Assembly: GCA_903970305.1 (NCBI GenBank)
Contig: CAJCID010000311.1
Location: 1 to 32,431, forward strand
Length of the DNA stretch: 32,431 nt
Direction of reading: 5' to 3'
Origin: Rhodospirillales bacterium
GTDB lineage: Bacteria > Pseudomonadota > Gammaproteobacteria > Burkholderiales > Burkholderiaceae_D
Below the pieces are notes generated by a model that was not told the DNA's origin, made no database searches, and was given only the letters and a program-made list of their open reading frames with translations. Shown here piece after piece: positions 1 through 8,595 of this stretch. Both the position numbers and the translations under genes were made by a program. Numbering within the stretch: the first letter of the stretch is position 1; each line of letters opens with the position of its first letter.

Positions 1-2
1 CC

Positions 3-1433
3 AGTACCTTCGTGATGCCAGACGATGATCGCGTCACCGCGCTTCCCTTTGGCTTGCCTGGCAGCGCGAGCCTCGTCGGCCTGATACCGGATGCGGCCCC
101 GGCTCCTGTTGCGCCAACTCCCGCAGCAACGAGCCCCGCCACGGACTCGCCTCGTGCGGTGAGGCAGCCTGACGGTCTTGAACCTGCCGGACGCTACAAC
201 GAGACCATCCTGCAGAGTTTTGATGTCGGCGCGGTTCGTCGCGACTTTCCGATCCTCTCCGAGCGCGTCAACGGTCAGCCGCTCGTCTGGTTCGACAATG
301 CCGCGACGACACAGAAGCCCTCTGCGGTGATCGATCGCCTGAGCCACTTCTACAAACACGAAAACTCGAACATCCACCGCGCCGCCCACGAGCTCGCCGC
401 GCGGGCGACCGATGCCTACGAGCACGCGCGCGAGACCGTGCGACGCTTCATCGGCGCCCGCTCCACTGAGGAGATCATCTTCGTCCGTGGGGCAACCGAG
501 GCGATCAATCTGGTGGCCAAGAGCTTTGGTGCAGCACAGATCCAGGCCGCAGACGAAATCATCGTCTCCCATCTCGAGCACCACGCCAACATCGTCCCCT
601 GGCAGCAACTGGCCCAGGAGAAAGGCGCCCGCATCCGTGTGATCCCGGTGAACGACCGAGGTGAAGTCCTCCTCGAGCAGTACGCGCGGCTCCTGAATCC
701 GCGCACGCGCATCGTGGCCGTCACACAGGTGTCGAACGCCCTGGGCACGGTGGTTCCGGTGCAGCAAATCGTCGCGATGGCCCACGCCGCGGGCGCCTAT
801 GCGCTCGTTGATGGCGCCCAGTCCGTCTCGCACATGCGCGTCGATGTCACCGCACTGGATGCGGACTTTTTCGTCTTCTCAGGCCACAAGATCTTCGGGC
901 CGACAGGCATCGGGGTGGTCTATGGCAAACGCGCGATTCTCGAGGGGATGCCGCCCTGGCAGGGTGGAGGAAACATGATTGCCGACGTGACCTTTGAGAG
1001 AACGATCTTCCAGCCGCCCCCGGCGCGCTTCGAAGCCGGCACCGGCAACATCGCCGACGCGGTGGGGCTGGGTGCCGCGCTCGAGTACGTCGAGCGGATC
1101 GGGATCGATGCGATCGGCGCCTATGAGCACGCCCTTTTGGATTACGCGACTGAGCAACTGTGCACGATCAAGGGCCTTTGTCTCATCGGCACCGCGCGGC
1201 AGAAGGCGAGCGTCTTGTCCTTCGTCCTGGAGGGCTATTCGACCGAGGAGGTCGGCAGTGAACTCAATCGCGCCGGCATCGCGGTGCGCGCTGGACATCA
1301 CTGCGCGCAACCGATCCTAAGGAGATTTGGGCTCGAGAAGACCGTCAGGGCATCGCTGGCCTTCTACAACACCTGTGAGGAAGTGGACAAGCTCGTCGTC
1401 GTGTTGCGGCGGCTCGCAGCGGTACGGCCCTAG
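3..1433 (+). CDS. SufS-like cysteine desulfurase with N-terminal extension, probable family 2A encapsulin cargo (5' partial)
   Basis: PLP enzyme that takes sulfur from L-cysteine, giving alanine and an enzyme persulfide. Numbering from the GTG at 12, the aminotransferase class V domain runs from about residue 70 to 470. The PLP lysine is K293 in the FSGHKIFGP motif and the sulfur-accepting cysteine is C431 in RAGHHCAQP, a SufS-type short loop. The first ~65 residues are low-complexity Pro/Ala/Ser-rich and are not part of normal SufS (about 410 residues). The frame stays open from 12 back to position 3 with no room for a ribosome site, so the true start probably lies left of the window. From family knowledge, such extended desulfurases are cargo of family 2A encapsulins (SrpI type) in sulfur metabolism. 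No shell gene is visible here, so cargo status is inference. It converges on the CysB-like gene with a 33-base gap. Confidence 0.88.
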   Translation, partial: STFVMPDDDRVTALPFGLPGSASLVGLIPDAAPAPVAPTPAATSPATDSPRAVRQPDGLEPAGRYNETILQSFDVGAVRRDFPILSERVNGQPLVWFDNAATTQKPSAVIDRLSHFYKHENSNIHRAAHELAARATDAYEHARETVRRFIGARSTEEIIFVRGATEAINLVAKSFGAAQIQAADEIIVSHLEHHANIVPWQQLAQEKGARIRVIPVNDRGEVLLEQYARLLNPRTRIVAVTQVSNALGTVVPVQQIVAMAHAAGAYALVDGAQSVSHMRVDVTALDADFFVFSGHKIFGPTGIGVVYGKRAILEGMPPWQGGGNMIADVTFERTIFQPPPARFEAGTGNIADAVGLGAALEYVERIGIDAIGAYEHALLDYATEQLCTIKGLCLIGTARQKASVLSFVLEGYSTEEVGSELNRAGIAVRAGHHCAQPILRRFGLEKTVRASLAFYNTCEEVDKLVVVLRRLAAVRP

Positions 1434-1466
1434 CGACCCACAGACCGACCCAAAGACCCGGACAGT

Positions 1467-2456
1467 TTAGCCCACGACGACCGGCTCGGCGGGCTCGAGT
1501 TCGGCCGGATCGCTCAGGCGCTCGCGCTCGCGCGTCTCGGCCAGAGCATTCTCCACCAGTTCCCGGGTCAAGGTGGGAGCAAAGGATTCGATGAAGTCGT
1601 AGACATAGCCCCGCAGCCACGCACCACGCCGGATGGCCAGGCGCGTCACGTTGACTTCGAACAGATCGCGCGCATCCAGAGCGCGCAAGGTCCGGTCCCT
1701 TTCGGGATCGAAGGCCATCGAGGCGACGATGCCCACACCCATCTCCAGTTCGACGTAGGTCTTGATGACATCGGCGTCCATCGCCGTCAAGACGATGTTC
1801 GGGCGCAAGCCCTGCCGGGCGAATGCATCGTCGATGTGCGCGCGGCCCGTATAGCCCGGCTCATAGGTGATGATCGGATAGCGGCCCAGTTGGGCGAGCG
1901 TGATCGGTCCCGGTCCATTCAATAGTTCGTGTCCGGGCGGCACAATGATGCTGTGGGTCCATCGATAGCAAGGCAGGGCAATGAGCTGCGGATAATGCGC
2001 CAGGGCCTCGGTTGCAACGCCGATATCGGCTTCTCCTGCGATCAGCATCGCAGCGACCTGCTTGGGCGAACCTTGATGCATGTTCAGCGTCACGCGCGGA
2101 TAGATTTTCCGGAAATCGCGCACCACCGTCGGCAGCGCATACCGGGCCTGTGAATGGGTCGCGGCGATCGACAAGGGGCCGACGTCGCGCGCGGTGAAGT
2201 CTTGGCCGGCACGCTTGAGATTCTCGGCATCGATCAAGAGCCGCTCGACAAGCGGCAGTATCGCCTCACCCGGAGGGGTCAGGCGCGTTAAGCGCTTTCC
2301 CGCGCGTACGAAGATCTCGATACCGAGTTCGTCCTCCAATTCGCGGATCTGCCGGCTGATCGCTGGCTGGGAGGTATGCAAAACGCTTGCAACCTCAGTC
2401 AGGTTAAAGCCCGAACGCGTTGTTTCCCGTACGGCGCGGAGTTGCTGGAAGTTCAC
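1467..2456 (-). CDS. cysB: CysB-family LysR-type transcriptional regulator
   Basis: A 329-residue LysR-type regulator. The N-terminal winged helix-turn-helix covers residues 1-60, with a TSQPAISRQIRELEDELG recognition region. The C-terminal substrate-binding domain has motifs typical of CysB/Cbl, including THSQARYALP, MHQGSPKQ, ATEAL and AMDADVIKTYVELEMGVG. CysB-family proteins sense O-acetylserine, N-acetylserine, sulfate or APS and control sulfate and sulfonate assimilation. It lies directly downstream of the ssu operon, separated by a hairpin and an AT-rich stretch that probably carries its own promoter. This suggests it controls ssu. CysB, Cbl and the SsuR-type regulator of Burkholderia cannot be told apart from the sequence alone. 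Confidence 0.9.
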   Translation of the reverse strand: MNFQQLRAVRETTRSGFNLTEVASVLHTSQPAISRQIRELEDELGIEIFVRAGKRLTRLTPPGEAILPLVERLLIDAENLKRAGQDFTARDVGPLSIAATHSQARYALPTVVRDFRKIYPRVTLNMHQGSPKQVAAMLIAGEADIGVATEALAHYPQLIALPCYRWTHSIIVPPGHELLNGPGPITLAQLGRYPIITYEPGYTGRAHIDDAFARQGLRPNIVLTAMDADVIKTYVELEMGVGIVASMAFDPERDRTLRALDARDLFEVNVTRLAIRRGAWLRGYVYDFIESFAPTLTRELVENALAETRERERLSDPAELEPAEPVVVG

Positions 2457-2590
2457 AGGATGTCTGCGGCTTTCTAATGGGACGGGCCAAGGCGCGTAGT
2501 GCGCGGTCCAAGGATTGTCACGACAGATACTTATAACGACAACGATATTTTGGAATTATATTTATGCGATTATGTAATAAAGCGGTCAGC
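2457..2590 (-). promoter_or_regulatory. AT-rich promoter region of the cysB-like gene
   Basis: This gap is strikingly AT-rich (about 2521-2580) in otherwise GC-rich DNA and lies just upstream of the regulator start. It contains TTGTC (2515-2519) facing GACAA (2538-2542), an interrupted inverted repeat of the kind LysR regulators bind when autoregulating. No convincing -35/-10 pair could be fixed, so only the region is called. Confidence 0.4.
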
Positions 2591-2611
2591 GGCCGAGAGA
2601 GCCTCTCGGCC
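2591..2611 (-). terminator. Hairpin after ssuB, probable terminator of the ssu operon
   Basis: Perfect inverted repeat with a 9-bp stem (GGCCGAGAG / CTCTCGGCC) and a 3-base loop, starting 8 bases beyond the ssuB stop. The U-tract after it on the minus strand is weak, with only a CTTTATT a few bases on, so efficiency is uncertain. Confidence 0.6.
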
Positions 2612-2619
2612 ATCCTGGG

Positions 2620-3435
2620 TCAGTGCTCCCGGAGGACTCGATCCAGGACCTTCGCCTGGAGGGCCGCAAATCGCGCATGACCCCGCTGCCTGGGCCTGGG
2701 CAAATCGACACGCACATCGAGCGCGATGCGGCCCTCCTCGATGAGGAGGACCCGATCGGCCAAAGCGACAGCCTCGGGGACATCATGGGTGACCAGCACG
2801 GCCGTGAAGCCATCTCTTTGCCAGACCTGCTCGATCAAGCGCTGCATCTCGATACGCGTCAACGCATCGAGGGCGCCAAGCGGCTCGTCGAGGAGCAGCA
2901 ATCCGGGTCGGTGTACCAAAGCCCGCGCCAGCGCCACGCGTTGGCGCTGACCACCCGAGAGGACAGCAGGCCAATCTGAACCCCGATCGGCAAGACCGAC
3001 CTGTCGCAAGACCGTGCTGACCTGCACGCGGTCCTTCTGGGATAGGCCAAGCGCGACGTTCTCAAAGACCGTCTTCCAGGGCAACAGCCTCGCCTCCTGG
3101 AACATCAGGCGCGTGCACTCCTGTGGGCCCACCTGGGAGCGACCGTTGACCTTCACCGCGGCGCCAGACGCGTCCTCGTCGGCATGCTCAAGTCCTGCGA
3201 GTATGCGCAAAAGCGTACTCTTGCCGCAGCCGCTTTGTCCGACGATCGCGACAAATTCGCCCGGCGCGATCGCGAGAGAGATGCCTTGAAGCACCGGGCG
3301 GACCCCAAAATGCTTGCTCAAGCTCTGCAACTCGACCGTGACGGCCGAGGGCGCCCGCGTGGGGGACCCAACGAATTCCCTGTGCGCATGTTCCAGGTAG
3401 CTCAGGCGCTCGAGCTCGGTTGAATCGATCAGCAT
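2620..3435 (-). CDS. ssuB: Aliphatic sulfonate ABC transporter ATP-binding protein
   Basis: ATPase of the SsuABC importer for alkanesulfonates, about 271 residues, acting at the cytoplasmic face of the membrane. Visible are Walker [11 protein letters not shown]-loop [10 protein letters not shown], signature [15 protein letters not shown], Walker [13 protein letters not shown] and the switch histidine in VTHD. The start at 3435 is chosen because AAAGG stands 5-9 bases upstream. An in-frame ATG at 3501 directly abuts the ssuC stop and would add 22 residues; coupling to that start cannot be excluded. It is the last gene of the ssuEADCB order and is followed by a hairpin. Confidence 0.93.
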   Translation of the reverse strand: MLIDSTELERLSYLEHAHREFVGSPTRAPSAVTVELQSLSKHFGVRPVLQGISLAIAPGEFVAIVGQSGCGKSTLLRILAGLEHADEDASGAAVKVNGRSQVGPQECTRLMFQEARLLPWKTVFENVALGLSQKDRVQVSTVLRQVGLADRGSDWPAVLSGGQRQRVALARALVHRPGLLLLDEPLGALDALTRIEMQRLIEQVWQRDGFTAVLVTHDVPEAVALADRVLLIEEGRIALDVRVDLPRPRQRGHARFAALQAKVLDRVLREH

Positions 3436-3501
3436 GGCAGGACCTTTCTTGGCTTTTAGCCCCAATTCAGGATGGAGCACCCCCTCGGATCGGGGCGTCA
3501 T

Positions 3502-4290
3502 CTAGGCACGCGCATAGGCCGGGCTCCAGCGCAGCCACCAGCGCTCCAGGCCGCGCGCGATCACATCGGCGAGTTTTCCCAAGAGCGCGTAGAGCAGAAT
3601 CCCCAGAAGCACGACATCGGTCTGAAGGAACTCCCGGGCATTCATCGTCATGTAACCGATCCCGGACTGCGCTGAGATGGTCTCGGAGACGATGAGCAGC
3701 ACCCACACGAGCCCCAACGCAAAGCGCAGCCCGACCAGGATCGAGGGCAGCGCACCGGGCAGAATCACCTCGCGATAGAGGGCAAAGCCGCTCAAGCCGT
3801 AGCTGCGGCCCATTTCGATCAGTGCGGGATCGACCGAGCGGATCCCATGGTAGGTATTCAGATAGACCGGAAAGAACACGCCGATCGAGAGCAGCACGAG
3901 CTTGGCGTTCTCCTCGATTCCGAACCAAAGAATGATGAGCGGAATGAGCGCCAAGGCCGGGATGTTCCGAACCATCTGCAATGTCGTATCGAAGAGTGTC
4001 TCGGCAAGCCGCGAGGATCCTGTCAGAAGTCCCAAGCCCAGGCCGAGGCCACCGCCTACGGCCAGACCGGAGAGCGCGCGCATTGCACTGACCCGCACAT
4101 GCAGCCAGAGCTCCCCGGTGGCCGCGAGCGTGTAGGCCGCACGCGCGACTGCGCTTGGGGCGGGCAAGACCCGCGAGGAGAGCCAGCCCGTCTCGGAGGA
4201 GAATTGCCAGACGACCAGGATCAGCGTCGGAACGATCCACGGCAAGAGCGCCTGAGCGATCCGGGATCGGAACGGTGACGGTGTCGACAT
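3502..4290 (-). CDS. ssuC: Aliphatic sulfonate ABC transporter permease
   Basis: Inner-membrane permease of the sulfonate importer, 262 residues, with about six hydrophobic segments beginning with LLPWIVPTLILVVWQF. The binding-protein-dependent transport motif (EAA-type loop) is around residues 165-190, where MGRSYGLSGFALYREVILPG gives the contact to SsuB. It follows ssuD by 15 bases, with an AAAGGCGAG ribosome site before ATG 4290. Its stop lies immediately before an alternative ssuB ATG, indicating translational coupling. It presumably serves the SsuA protein encoded upstream and perhaps also the second binding protein at 7412. Confidence 0.93.
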   Translation of the reverse strand: MSTPSPFRSRIAQALLPWIVPTLILVVWQFSSETGWLSSRVLPAPSAVARAAYTLAATGELWLHVRVSAMRALSGLAVGGGLGLGLGLLTGSSRLAETLFDTTLQMVRNIPALALIPLIILWFGIEENAKLVLLSIGVFFPVYLNTYHGIRSVDPALIEMGRSYGLSGFALYREVILPGALPSILVGLRFALGLVWVLLIVSETISAQSGIGYMTMNAREFLQTDVVLLGILLYALLGKLADVIARGLERWWLRWSPAYARA

Positions 4291-4305
4291 CGCTCGCCTT
4301 TCCAG

Positions 4306-5493
4306 TCAGCTCGCCGAAGACTCTGCCGCGTCGGCATTGGCGGCACGCTTGGGTGCGAGCGTGTTGGCGATGATCTCCCCGAAGGGACCGCTTAGCACCG
4401 GGGAGGAACCCTTGCTCGTCTGGTCCCGAGAGAGCAGCGGAAAAACGAGTTCGGCAAAGCGATACGACTCTTCGAGATGGGGGTACCCCGAAAAGATGAA
4501 CGTCTCGCAACCGAGTTCAGCGTATTCACGGATACGCTCGGCCACCTGTTCAGGGTTACCGACCAAGGCGGTGCCCGCACCACCCCGCACAAGGCCCACA
4601 CCGGCCCATAGATTCGGTGAGATCTCCAGTTCCTTGCGCGAGCCGATCTTGCCGCCGTGCAGGGCGGCCATGCGCTGCTGGCCGACCGAATCCATCTTGG
4701 CAAAGGCAGCCTGAGCCTTGGCGACGATCTCCGGGTCCAGATGGCTGATGAGTTCGTCAGCCGCCTGCCAAGCCGCCGCCTCAGTCTCCCGCACGATCAC
4801 ATGCAGTCGGATCCCAAAACGCAGCGTCCGCCCATACCGGGCAGCACGGGCGCGTAGATCCTTGATCTTGTCCCCCACAGCTGCGGGCGTCTCGCCCCAG
4901 GTCAGATAGGTGTCGACCTGTTCGGCAGCCAGTTCGTGCGCCGCCTCCGATGAGCCCCCGAAATACAGCGGCGGATGCGGATTCTGGACGGGCGGATAGA
5001 TCACCCGTCCTCCGACCGACTCGAGTCGGGAGCCCTTGAAATCAAAGCCCTCATTGACCTGGCTGGCCTCGAGAATGCCGCGCCAGATGCGCAGATACTC
5101 TGCCGTGATGGCATAGCGCTCATCATGGCTGACGAAAATTCCGTCGCCCTCGAGTTCTCCGGGGTCACCGCCAGTGACCACGTTGATGAGGAGTCGTCCC
5201 TCGGAGAGCCGGTCGAAGGTCGCTGCCATGCGCGCGCCAAACTGAGGGCTCGCAACCCCAGGTCTGATCGCGACAAGGAATTTCAGGCGACGGGTCGCGC
5301 CGATCAGGCTCGAGGCCACGACCCAGGCATCTTCACAGGATCGGCCGGTGGGCAGGAGCACCCCGTCGTAGCCGAGCGTATCGGCGGCCACGGCCACCTG
5401 ACGGAAGTAGTCAAAGCCTGCCGGTCGTGCGCCGACGGTGGTGCCGAGGTAGCGGGAGTCGCCGTGAGTAGGAATGAACCAGAAGACTTGCAT
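4306..5493 (-). CDS. ssuD: FMNH2-dependent alkanesulfonate monooxygenase
   Basis: Cytoplasmic bacterial-luciferase-fold enzyme that uses FMNH2 from SsuE and O2 to cleave alkanesulfonates to aldehyde and sulfite. The 395-residue product matches SsuD closely along its length. It has [15 protein letters not shown] at the N-terminus, [10 protein letters not shown] with the conserved Cys (C53, C54 in E. coli), [12 protein letters not shown] with the active-site Arg and His, and [20 protein letters not shown]. The start at 5493 is supported by AAGGAG about 8 bases upstream; the longer frame to 5553 overlaps ssuA and is not needed. The C-terminal ~35 residues are a Ser/Ala-rich tail as in relatives. 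Spacing to ssuA is 16 bases, so they share one transcript. Confidence 0.95.
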   Translation of the reverse strand: MQVFWFIPTHGDSRYLGTTVGARPAGFDYFRQVAVAADTLGYDGVLLPTGRSCEDAWVVASSLIGATRRLKFLVAIRPGVASPQFGARMAATFDRLSEGRLLINVVTGGDPGELEGDGIFVSHDERYAITAEYLRIWRGILEASQVNEGFDFKGSRLESVGGRVIYPPVQNPHPPLYFGGSSEAAHELAAEQVDTYLTWGETPAAVGDKIKDLRARAARYGRTLRFGIRLHVIVRETEAAAWQAADELISHLDPEIVAKAQAAFAKMDSVGQQRMAALHGGKIGSRKELEISPNLWAGVGLVRGGAGTALVGNPEQVAERIREYAELGCETFIFSGYPHLEESYRFAELVFPLLSRDQTSKGSSPVLSGPFGEIIANTLAPKRAANADAAESSAS

Positions 5494-5509
5494 GCACCTC
5501 TCCTTGGGA

Positions 5510-6490
5510 TTAACGGTGGGCCGTGGCTGGGACCGCACCCAGAGTCGCGTCACGGACGATGATGGGTCGCGGGATCAACTTGAGCTCACTAAAGGCATCG
5601 GCGATTTTCTGCTGCTCGGCGAGAACGCCCTCGTCGATGGGCGTGACGCCGTAGCCCGCCCTCTTTGCGGCGCGTTCGACCGTAGCCGGATCAAGGCCAA
5701 CCTGGGGCGCGAGAAAGGCTGCCACGTCCTGCGGATTGGCCGCGCCCCAGGTATCGACCTTGGCCAACTCCTCGAGCACGATCTTCACGACATCGGGCCG
5801 CCGCAGCGCATAAGGGCGCGCAGCGAGATAGAACTGGTGATTCGCGACCAGCCCCTCTCCGTTCGCCAAGACGCGGGCTCCGGTCTGTTGCTCCACGGCT
5901 GCCAGAAAGGGGTCCCAGATGACCCAGGCATCGACGCTGCCGCGCTCGAACGCCGCGCGCGCATCCGCCGGAGGCAGGTAGACCGGCTCGATGTCCTTGT
6001 AGGCCACGCCGGCCTTCTCGAGCGCCTTGACGAGCAGATAATGCACATTTGAGCCCTTGTTCAGGGCGACCTTCTTGCCGCGCAGGTCAGCCACGGTCTT
6101 CAGAGGAGATCCCGCCGGAACGACGATCGCCTCTCCTTTCGGTGCGGCAGGCTCGCTCGCGACATAGACCAAGTCCGCACCGGCCGCCTGCGCAAAAATG
6201 GGGGGTGCCTCCCCGACCGTGCCGAAATCGATCGAGCCGACATTCAATCCTTCGAGCAATTGCGGACCTGCCGGGAATTCGGTCCATTTGACCGTGATGC
6301 CCAGGCCCGAAAGCCGCTCCTCAAGAGTGCCGCGAGCCTTGAGCAGCACCAGGTTTCCGTATTTCTGATAGCCGATGCGCAAAGACTCGTCCGGGGCAGC
6401 ACTCGCCGTGCCGTGCGCGAGCAGCCAGCTGAGGCCAAGAAGGCCAAGCATGCGGGCCCAACGTCTTCTTGCAAGAGAGGCGATTACCAT
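5510..6490 (-). CDS. ssuA: Aliphatic sulfonate-binding periplasmic protein
   Basis: Periplasmic solute-binding protein feeding SsuBC, about 326 residues from ATG 6490. It begins with a Sec-type signal peptide (positive RRRWAR, then hydrophobic [13 protein letters not shown], cleavage near ASA-AP). The mature part has the NMT1/SsuA features [62 protein letters not shown] and DAWVIWDPF. The open frame continues upstream to 6769, but that extension lacks a signal sequence and overlaps ssuE, so it is rejected. The ribosome site is weak (GAAGG). A hairpin lies between it and ssuE. Confidence 0.93.
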   Translation of the reverse strand: MVIASLARRRWARMLGLLGLSWLLAHGTASAAPDESLRIGYQKYGNLVLLKARGTLEERLSGLGITVKWTEFPAGPQLLEGLNVGSIDFGTVGEAPPIFAQAAGADLVYVASEPAAPKGEAIVVPAGSPLKTVADLRGKKVALNKGSNVHYLLVKALEKAGVAYKDIEPVYLPPADARAAFERGSVDAWVIWDPFLAAVEQQTGARVLANGEGLVANHQFYLAARPYALRRPDVVKIVLEELAKVDTWGAANPQDVAAFLAPQVGLDPATVERAAKRAGYGVTPIDEGVLAEQQKIADAFSELKLIPRPIIVRDATLGAVPATAHR

Positions 6491-6550
6491 ATTCGATGAC
6501 CTTCGAGAGTCCAGCCGAGACCACGTCGCTGGGGAGATCCGTACGAATTC

Positions 6551-6577
6551 CCGGCCCGCACCTGATGGTGCGGCCGG
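6551..6577 (-). other. Stem-loop between ssuE and ssuA
   Basis: Left arm CCGGCCCGCACC and right arm GGTGCGGCCGG pair over 11 bp with one bulged C and a TGAT loop. It begins 13 bases after the ssuE stop in the transcript direction and has no T-run after it. It could be a partial terminator or RNA-stabilising element that sets ssuE apart from ssuADCB. Confidence 0.5.
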
Positions 6578-6590
6578 CTCGATCGCGCCG

Positions 6591-7181
6591 TTACGCCCGG
6601 ACCCGTTCTGTGCCCGAGGCGATCTCAAGGCGCCGCACTGAGGAGAGCGAATCCACGCGCAACAAGCCTTCCGTGAGACGTTCGGCCGACTCTTGCAGAC
6701 GCTCCTGGAGCGGCGCTGCGATCCGGATTGCCCCATCCTCGCCGAACCCGACGTCCTCATCGGTCGCATAGATTCCGCTCAGAATGTGACGCGCGCCCAG
6801 CGCGGACAAGACGGGTTTCAGACCATATTCAAGGACGAGCAGATGCGCGTTGCTGCCTCCGGTCGCCACCGGTAACACGGTCTTGCCGGCAAACGCGTTT
6901 TCGGGGAGCAGATCAAGTAGCGCCTTCAGACCGCCGCTTAGCGATGCTTTGTAGACCGGTGTCGCCACGATGATCGCCTGGGCGACGTCGACTTTCGCGC
7001 GCACGATGCGCGCGGCCGGTGACTGGATCCGACCCTCGATCAGATCATCGGCCGGAAGATCGCGCAGCCGTACCGCACGCGTTGCAATCCCCCAGGCTTC
7101 GAGGAGTTCCGACAAGTGCTCGAGAAGCGCGGTTGAACGCGACTGCCGCGCGGGGCTCCCTGCGATGGTCAGGACCGACAT
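6591..7181 (-). CDS. ssuE: NAD(P)H-dependent FMN reductase of the sulfonate system
   Basis: Flavodoxin-like reductase that supplies FMNH2 to SsuD, 196 residues from ATG 7181. A GTG two codons earlier, at 7187, is an alternative. Motifs include LTIAGSPARQSRST at the N-terminus (phosphate-binding loop for FMN), ATPVYKASLSGGLKALLDLLP in the middle, and a conserved TGGSNAH. It is the first gene of the minus-strand ssu operon. The 230-base gap upstream is shared with a divergent gene for a second sulfonate-binding protein, so the promoters are probably co-controlled by the CysB-like regulator. Confidence 0.9.
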   Translation of the reverse strand: MSVLTIAGSPARQSRSTALLEHLSELLEAWGIATRAVRLRDLPADDLIEGRIQSPAARIVRAKVDVAQAIIVATPVYKASLSGGLKALLDLLPENAFAGKTVLPVATGGSNAHLLVLEYGLKPVLSALGARHILSGIYATDEDVGFGEDGAIRIAAPLQERLQESAERLTEGLLRVDSLSSVRRLEIASGTERVRA

Positions 7182-7411
7182 GTGCACTCAATAAGTAGAC
7201 CAAGGCATTGAAGGTATCTGCTCCGACCGGGGCCCACCAATACTGTTTTGGCATTTGGATATACGATTCCAGAGGGCACGCCATCGAATCGACCGTCGAG
7301 AAGCCTCTTTGTGGGTCAGTCGCCCCCCGCATAATCAAATGCGAATTGCGCTCTTCGTCAGAGGTGCGGATGCCGCTATGGTCCTAGTTCCCAGAGCCAC
7401 TTAAAGTTCCC
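7182..7411. promoter_or_regulatory. Divergent promoter region ssuE / second sulfonate-binding protein
   Basis: Non-coding gap between two start codons facing away from each other. It should hold both promoters and the site for a sulfur regulator. An AT-richer segment at 7240-7265 is visible, but no clear -35/-10 pair or palindrome could be assigned. Confidence 0.4.
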
Positions 7412-8404
7412 ATGACTGAGCCTTCTCGAACGGTAGTCTCCACGCAGCGGAGGCGCCTTCTTGGCGCTGCGGCCGCGACTCTTTTCGCCGGAATCGGCAG
7501 CACCCGGGCCTCCGAAGAACATGCCTTAAGGATCGGCTTTCAGAAGGGTGGGGGATTACTGGGCTTGTTAAAGGCCCAAGGAGAGCTCGAGCGAACCCTC
7601 GGCAAGCAAGGCTGGTCCGTCTCGTGGTTTGAGTTTCCTGCCGGCCCGCAACTGCTTGAAGCGCTCAATGCCGGAAGTATCGATTTTGGCTACACCGGCG
7701 CTCCTCCTCCGATTTTTGCCCAGGCAGCGGGGAAGGATCTCGTCTATGTTGGCGCCGAACCGGGCGCGCCAACCGGGGAATCGATCGTCGTCAAGGCCGG
7801 TTCGCCGCTTTCGAAAGTGACCGACCTCAAGGGAAAGCGCGTCGCGGTCCAGAAAGGCTCAAGCGCCCATTTTCTCCTGCTCGCCGCGCTCGATCACGCC
7901 GGGGTGGGGTTCGCCGAAATTCAGCCGATCTACCTGCCTCCGGCCGACGCCCGCGCGGCCTTCGAATCCGATCGGGTCGATGCCTGGTCGATCTGGGATC
8001 CTTATCTGGCAGCCGTCCAGGCCGCCCTGAAGGCCCGGGTCCTTGCGGACTATACGGATCTGCCGCAGACCAACAGCTTCTACGAATCCTCGCGCGAATT
8101 CGCAGCACGTTCCCCCGGGGTCCTGAACACTCTACTGTCTGAACTCGCCAAGACGGGCGTGTGGGCGTCCGCCAATCCAAAAGAAGTCTCGACGCTGCTT
8201 GCGCCGCAGATCGGTGTGCCGGTCGAAGTCGTCGAGATCTGGCAGAGGCGGGCGCGCTATGGGGTCAAGCCCTTAGACGCAGGCATCGTCGCGACCCAGC
8301 AGCAGGTCGCCGATGCATTCTTCGCACAAAAGCTCATCCCCAATCAGGTCCATGTTGCCAATGCCGTGTGGTCCTGGACGCCTGCGGATCCCCCTCGGTC
8401 GTAA
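7412..8404 (+). CDS. Second SsuA-like sulfonate-binding protein, Tat-type signal
   Basis: Periplasmic NMT1/SsuA-family binding protein, 330 residues. The N-terminus carries a twin-arginine motif (TQRRRLLGAAAATLFAGI) followed by a cleavage-like STRASE. The mature part parallels the ssuA product at 5510: [69 protein letters not shown]. The two are clearly paralogous but well diverged. No permease or ATPase follows, so it may share SsuBC with a different substrate range; taurine or arylsulfonate are possible but not shown. The ribosome site before ATG 7412 is weak (AAAG). It is followed after 191 bases by a monooxygenase gene on the same strand. Confidence 0.9.
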   Translation: MTEPSRTVVSTQRRRLLGAAAATLFAGIGSTRASEEHALRIGFQKGGGLLGLLKAQGELERTLGKQGWSVSWFEFPAGPQLLEALNAGSIDFGYTGAPPPIFAQAAGKDLVYVGAEPGAPTGESIVVKAGSPLSKVTDLKGKRVAVQKGSSAHFLLLAALDHAGVGFAEIQPIYLPPADARAAFESDRVDAWSIWDPYLAAVQAALKARVLADYTDLPQTNSFYESSREFAARSPGVLNTLLSELAKTGVWASANPKEVSTLLAPQIGVPVEVVEIWQRRARYGVKPLDAGIVATQQQVADAFFAQKLIPNQVHVANAVWSWTPADPPRS

Positions 8405-8533
8405 AGGCAAGGGCAATCTCGGTCGAGACGTTGGCGAGACTTCTCGTCCCTTCTGACGGATCCTCGGTGGGCAGATTCGGACCAGCCCCCCGGGCTTCAA
8501 CGAAAACGAAGCGGCCCTCGATGGCGCCCCGCG

Positions 8534-8563
8534 TTGTACAAGGCGAAAGGGACCCTGTACAGT
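8534..8563 (+). promoter_or_regulatory. Candidate promoter and paired TGTACA palindromes before the monooxygenase
   Basis: TTGTAC (8534-8539) and TACAGT (8558-8563) are 18 bases apart, a weak sigma70-like pair. Two TGTACA palindromes (8535-8540 and 8556-8561) lie exactly 21 bp apart, two helical turns, as for a dimeric repressor. Placement 33 bases before GTG 8596 fits control of that gene. Confidence 0.35.
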
Positions 8564-8595
8564 GCTCTCCGATTCTTCCGGAGAAGTTGCTGATC

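Noticed and set aside
5510-6490. ssuA and the protein at 7412 as a recent duplication
   Set aside because: They share motifs but differ throughout, including signal type, so the duplication is old or the genes came separately.
8161-8595. Upstream extension of the monooxygenase frame
   Set aside because: It overlaps the preceding binding-protein gene in another frame, has shadow-like composition, and a good ribosome site stands before GTG 8596.
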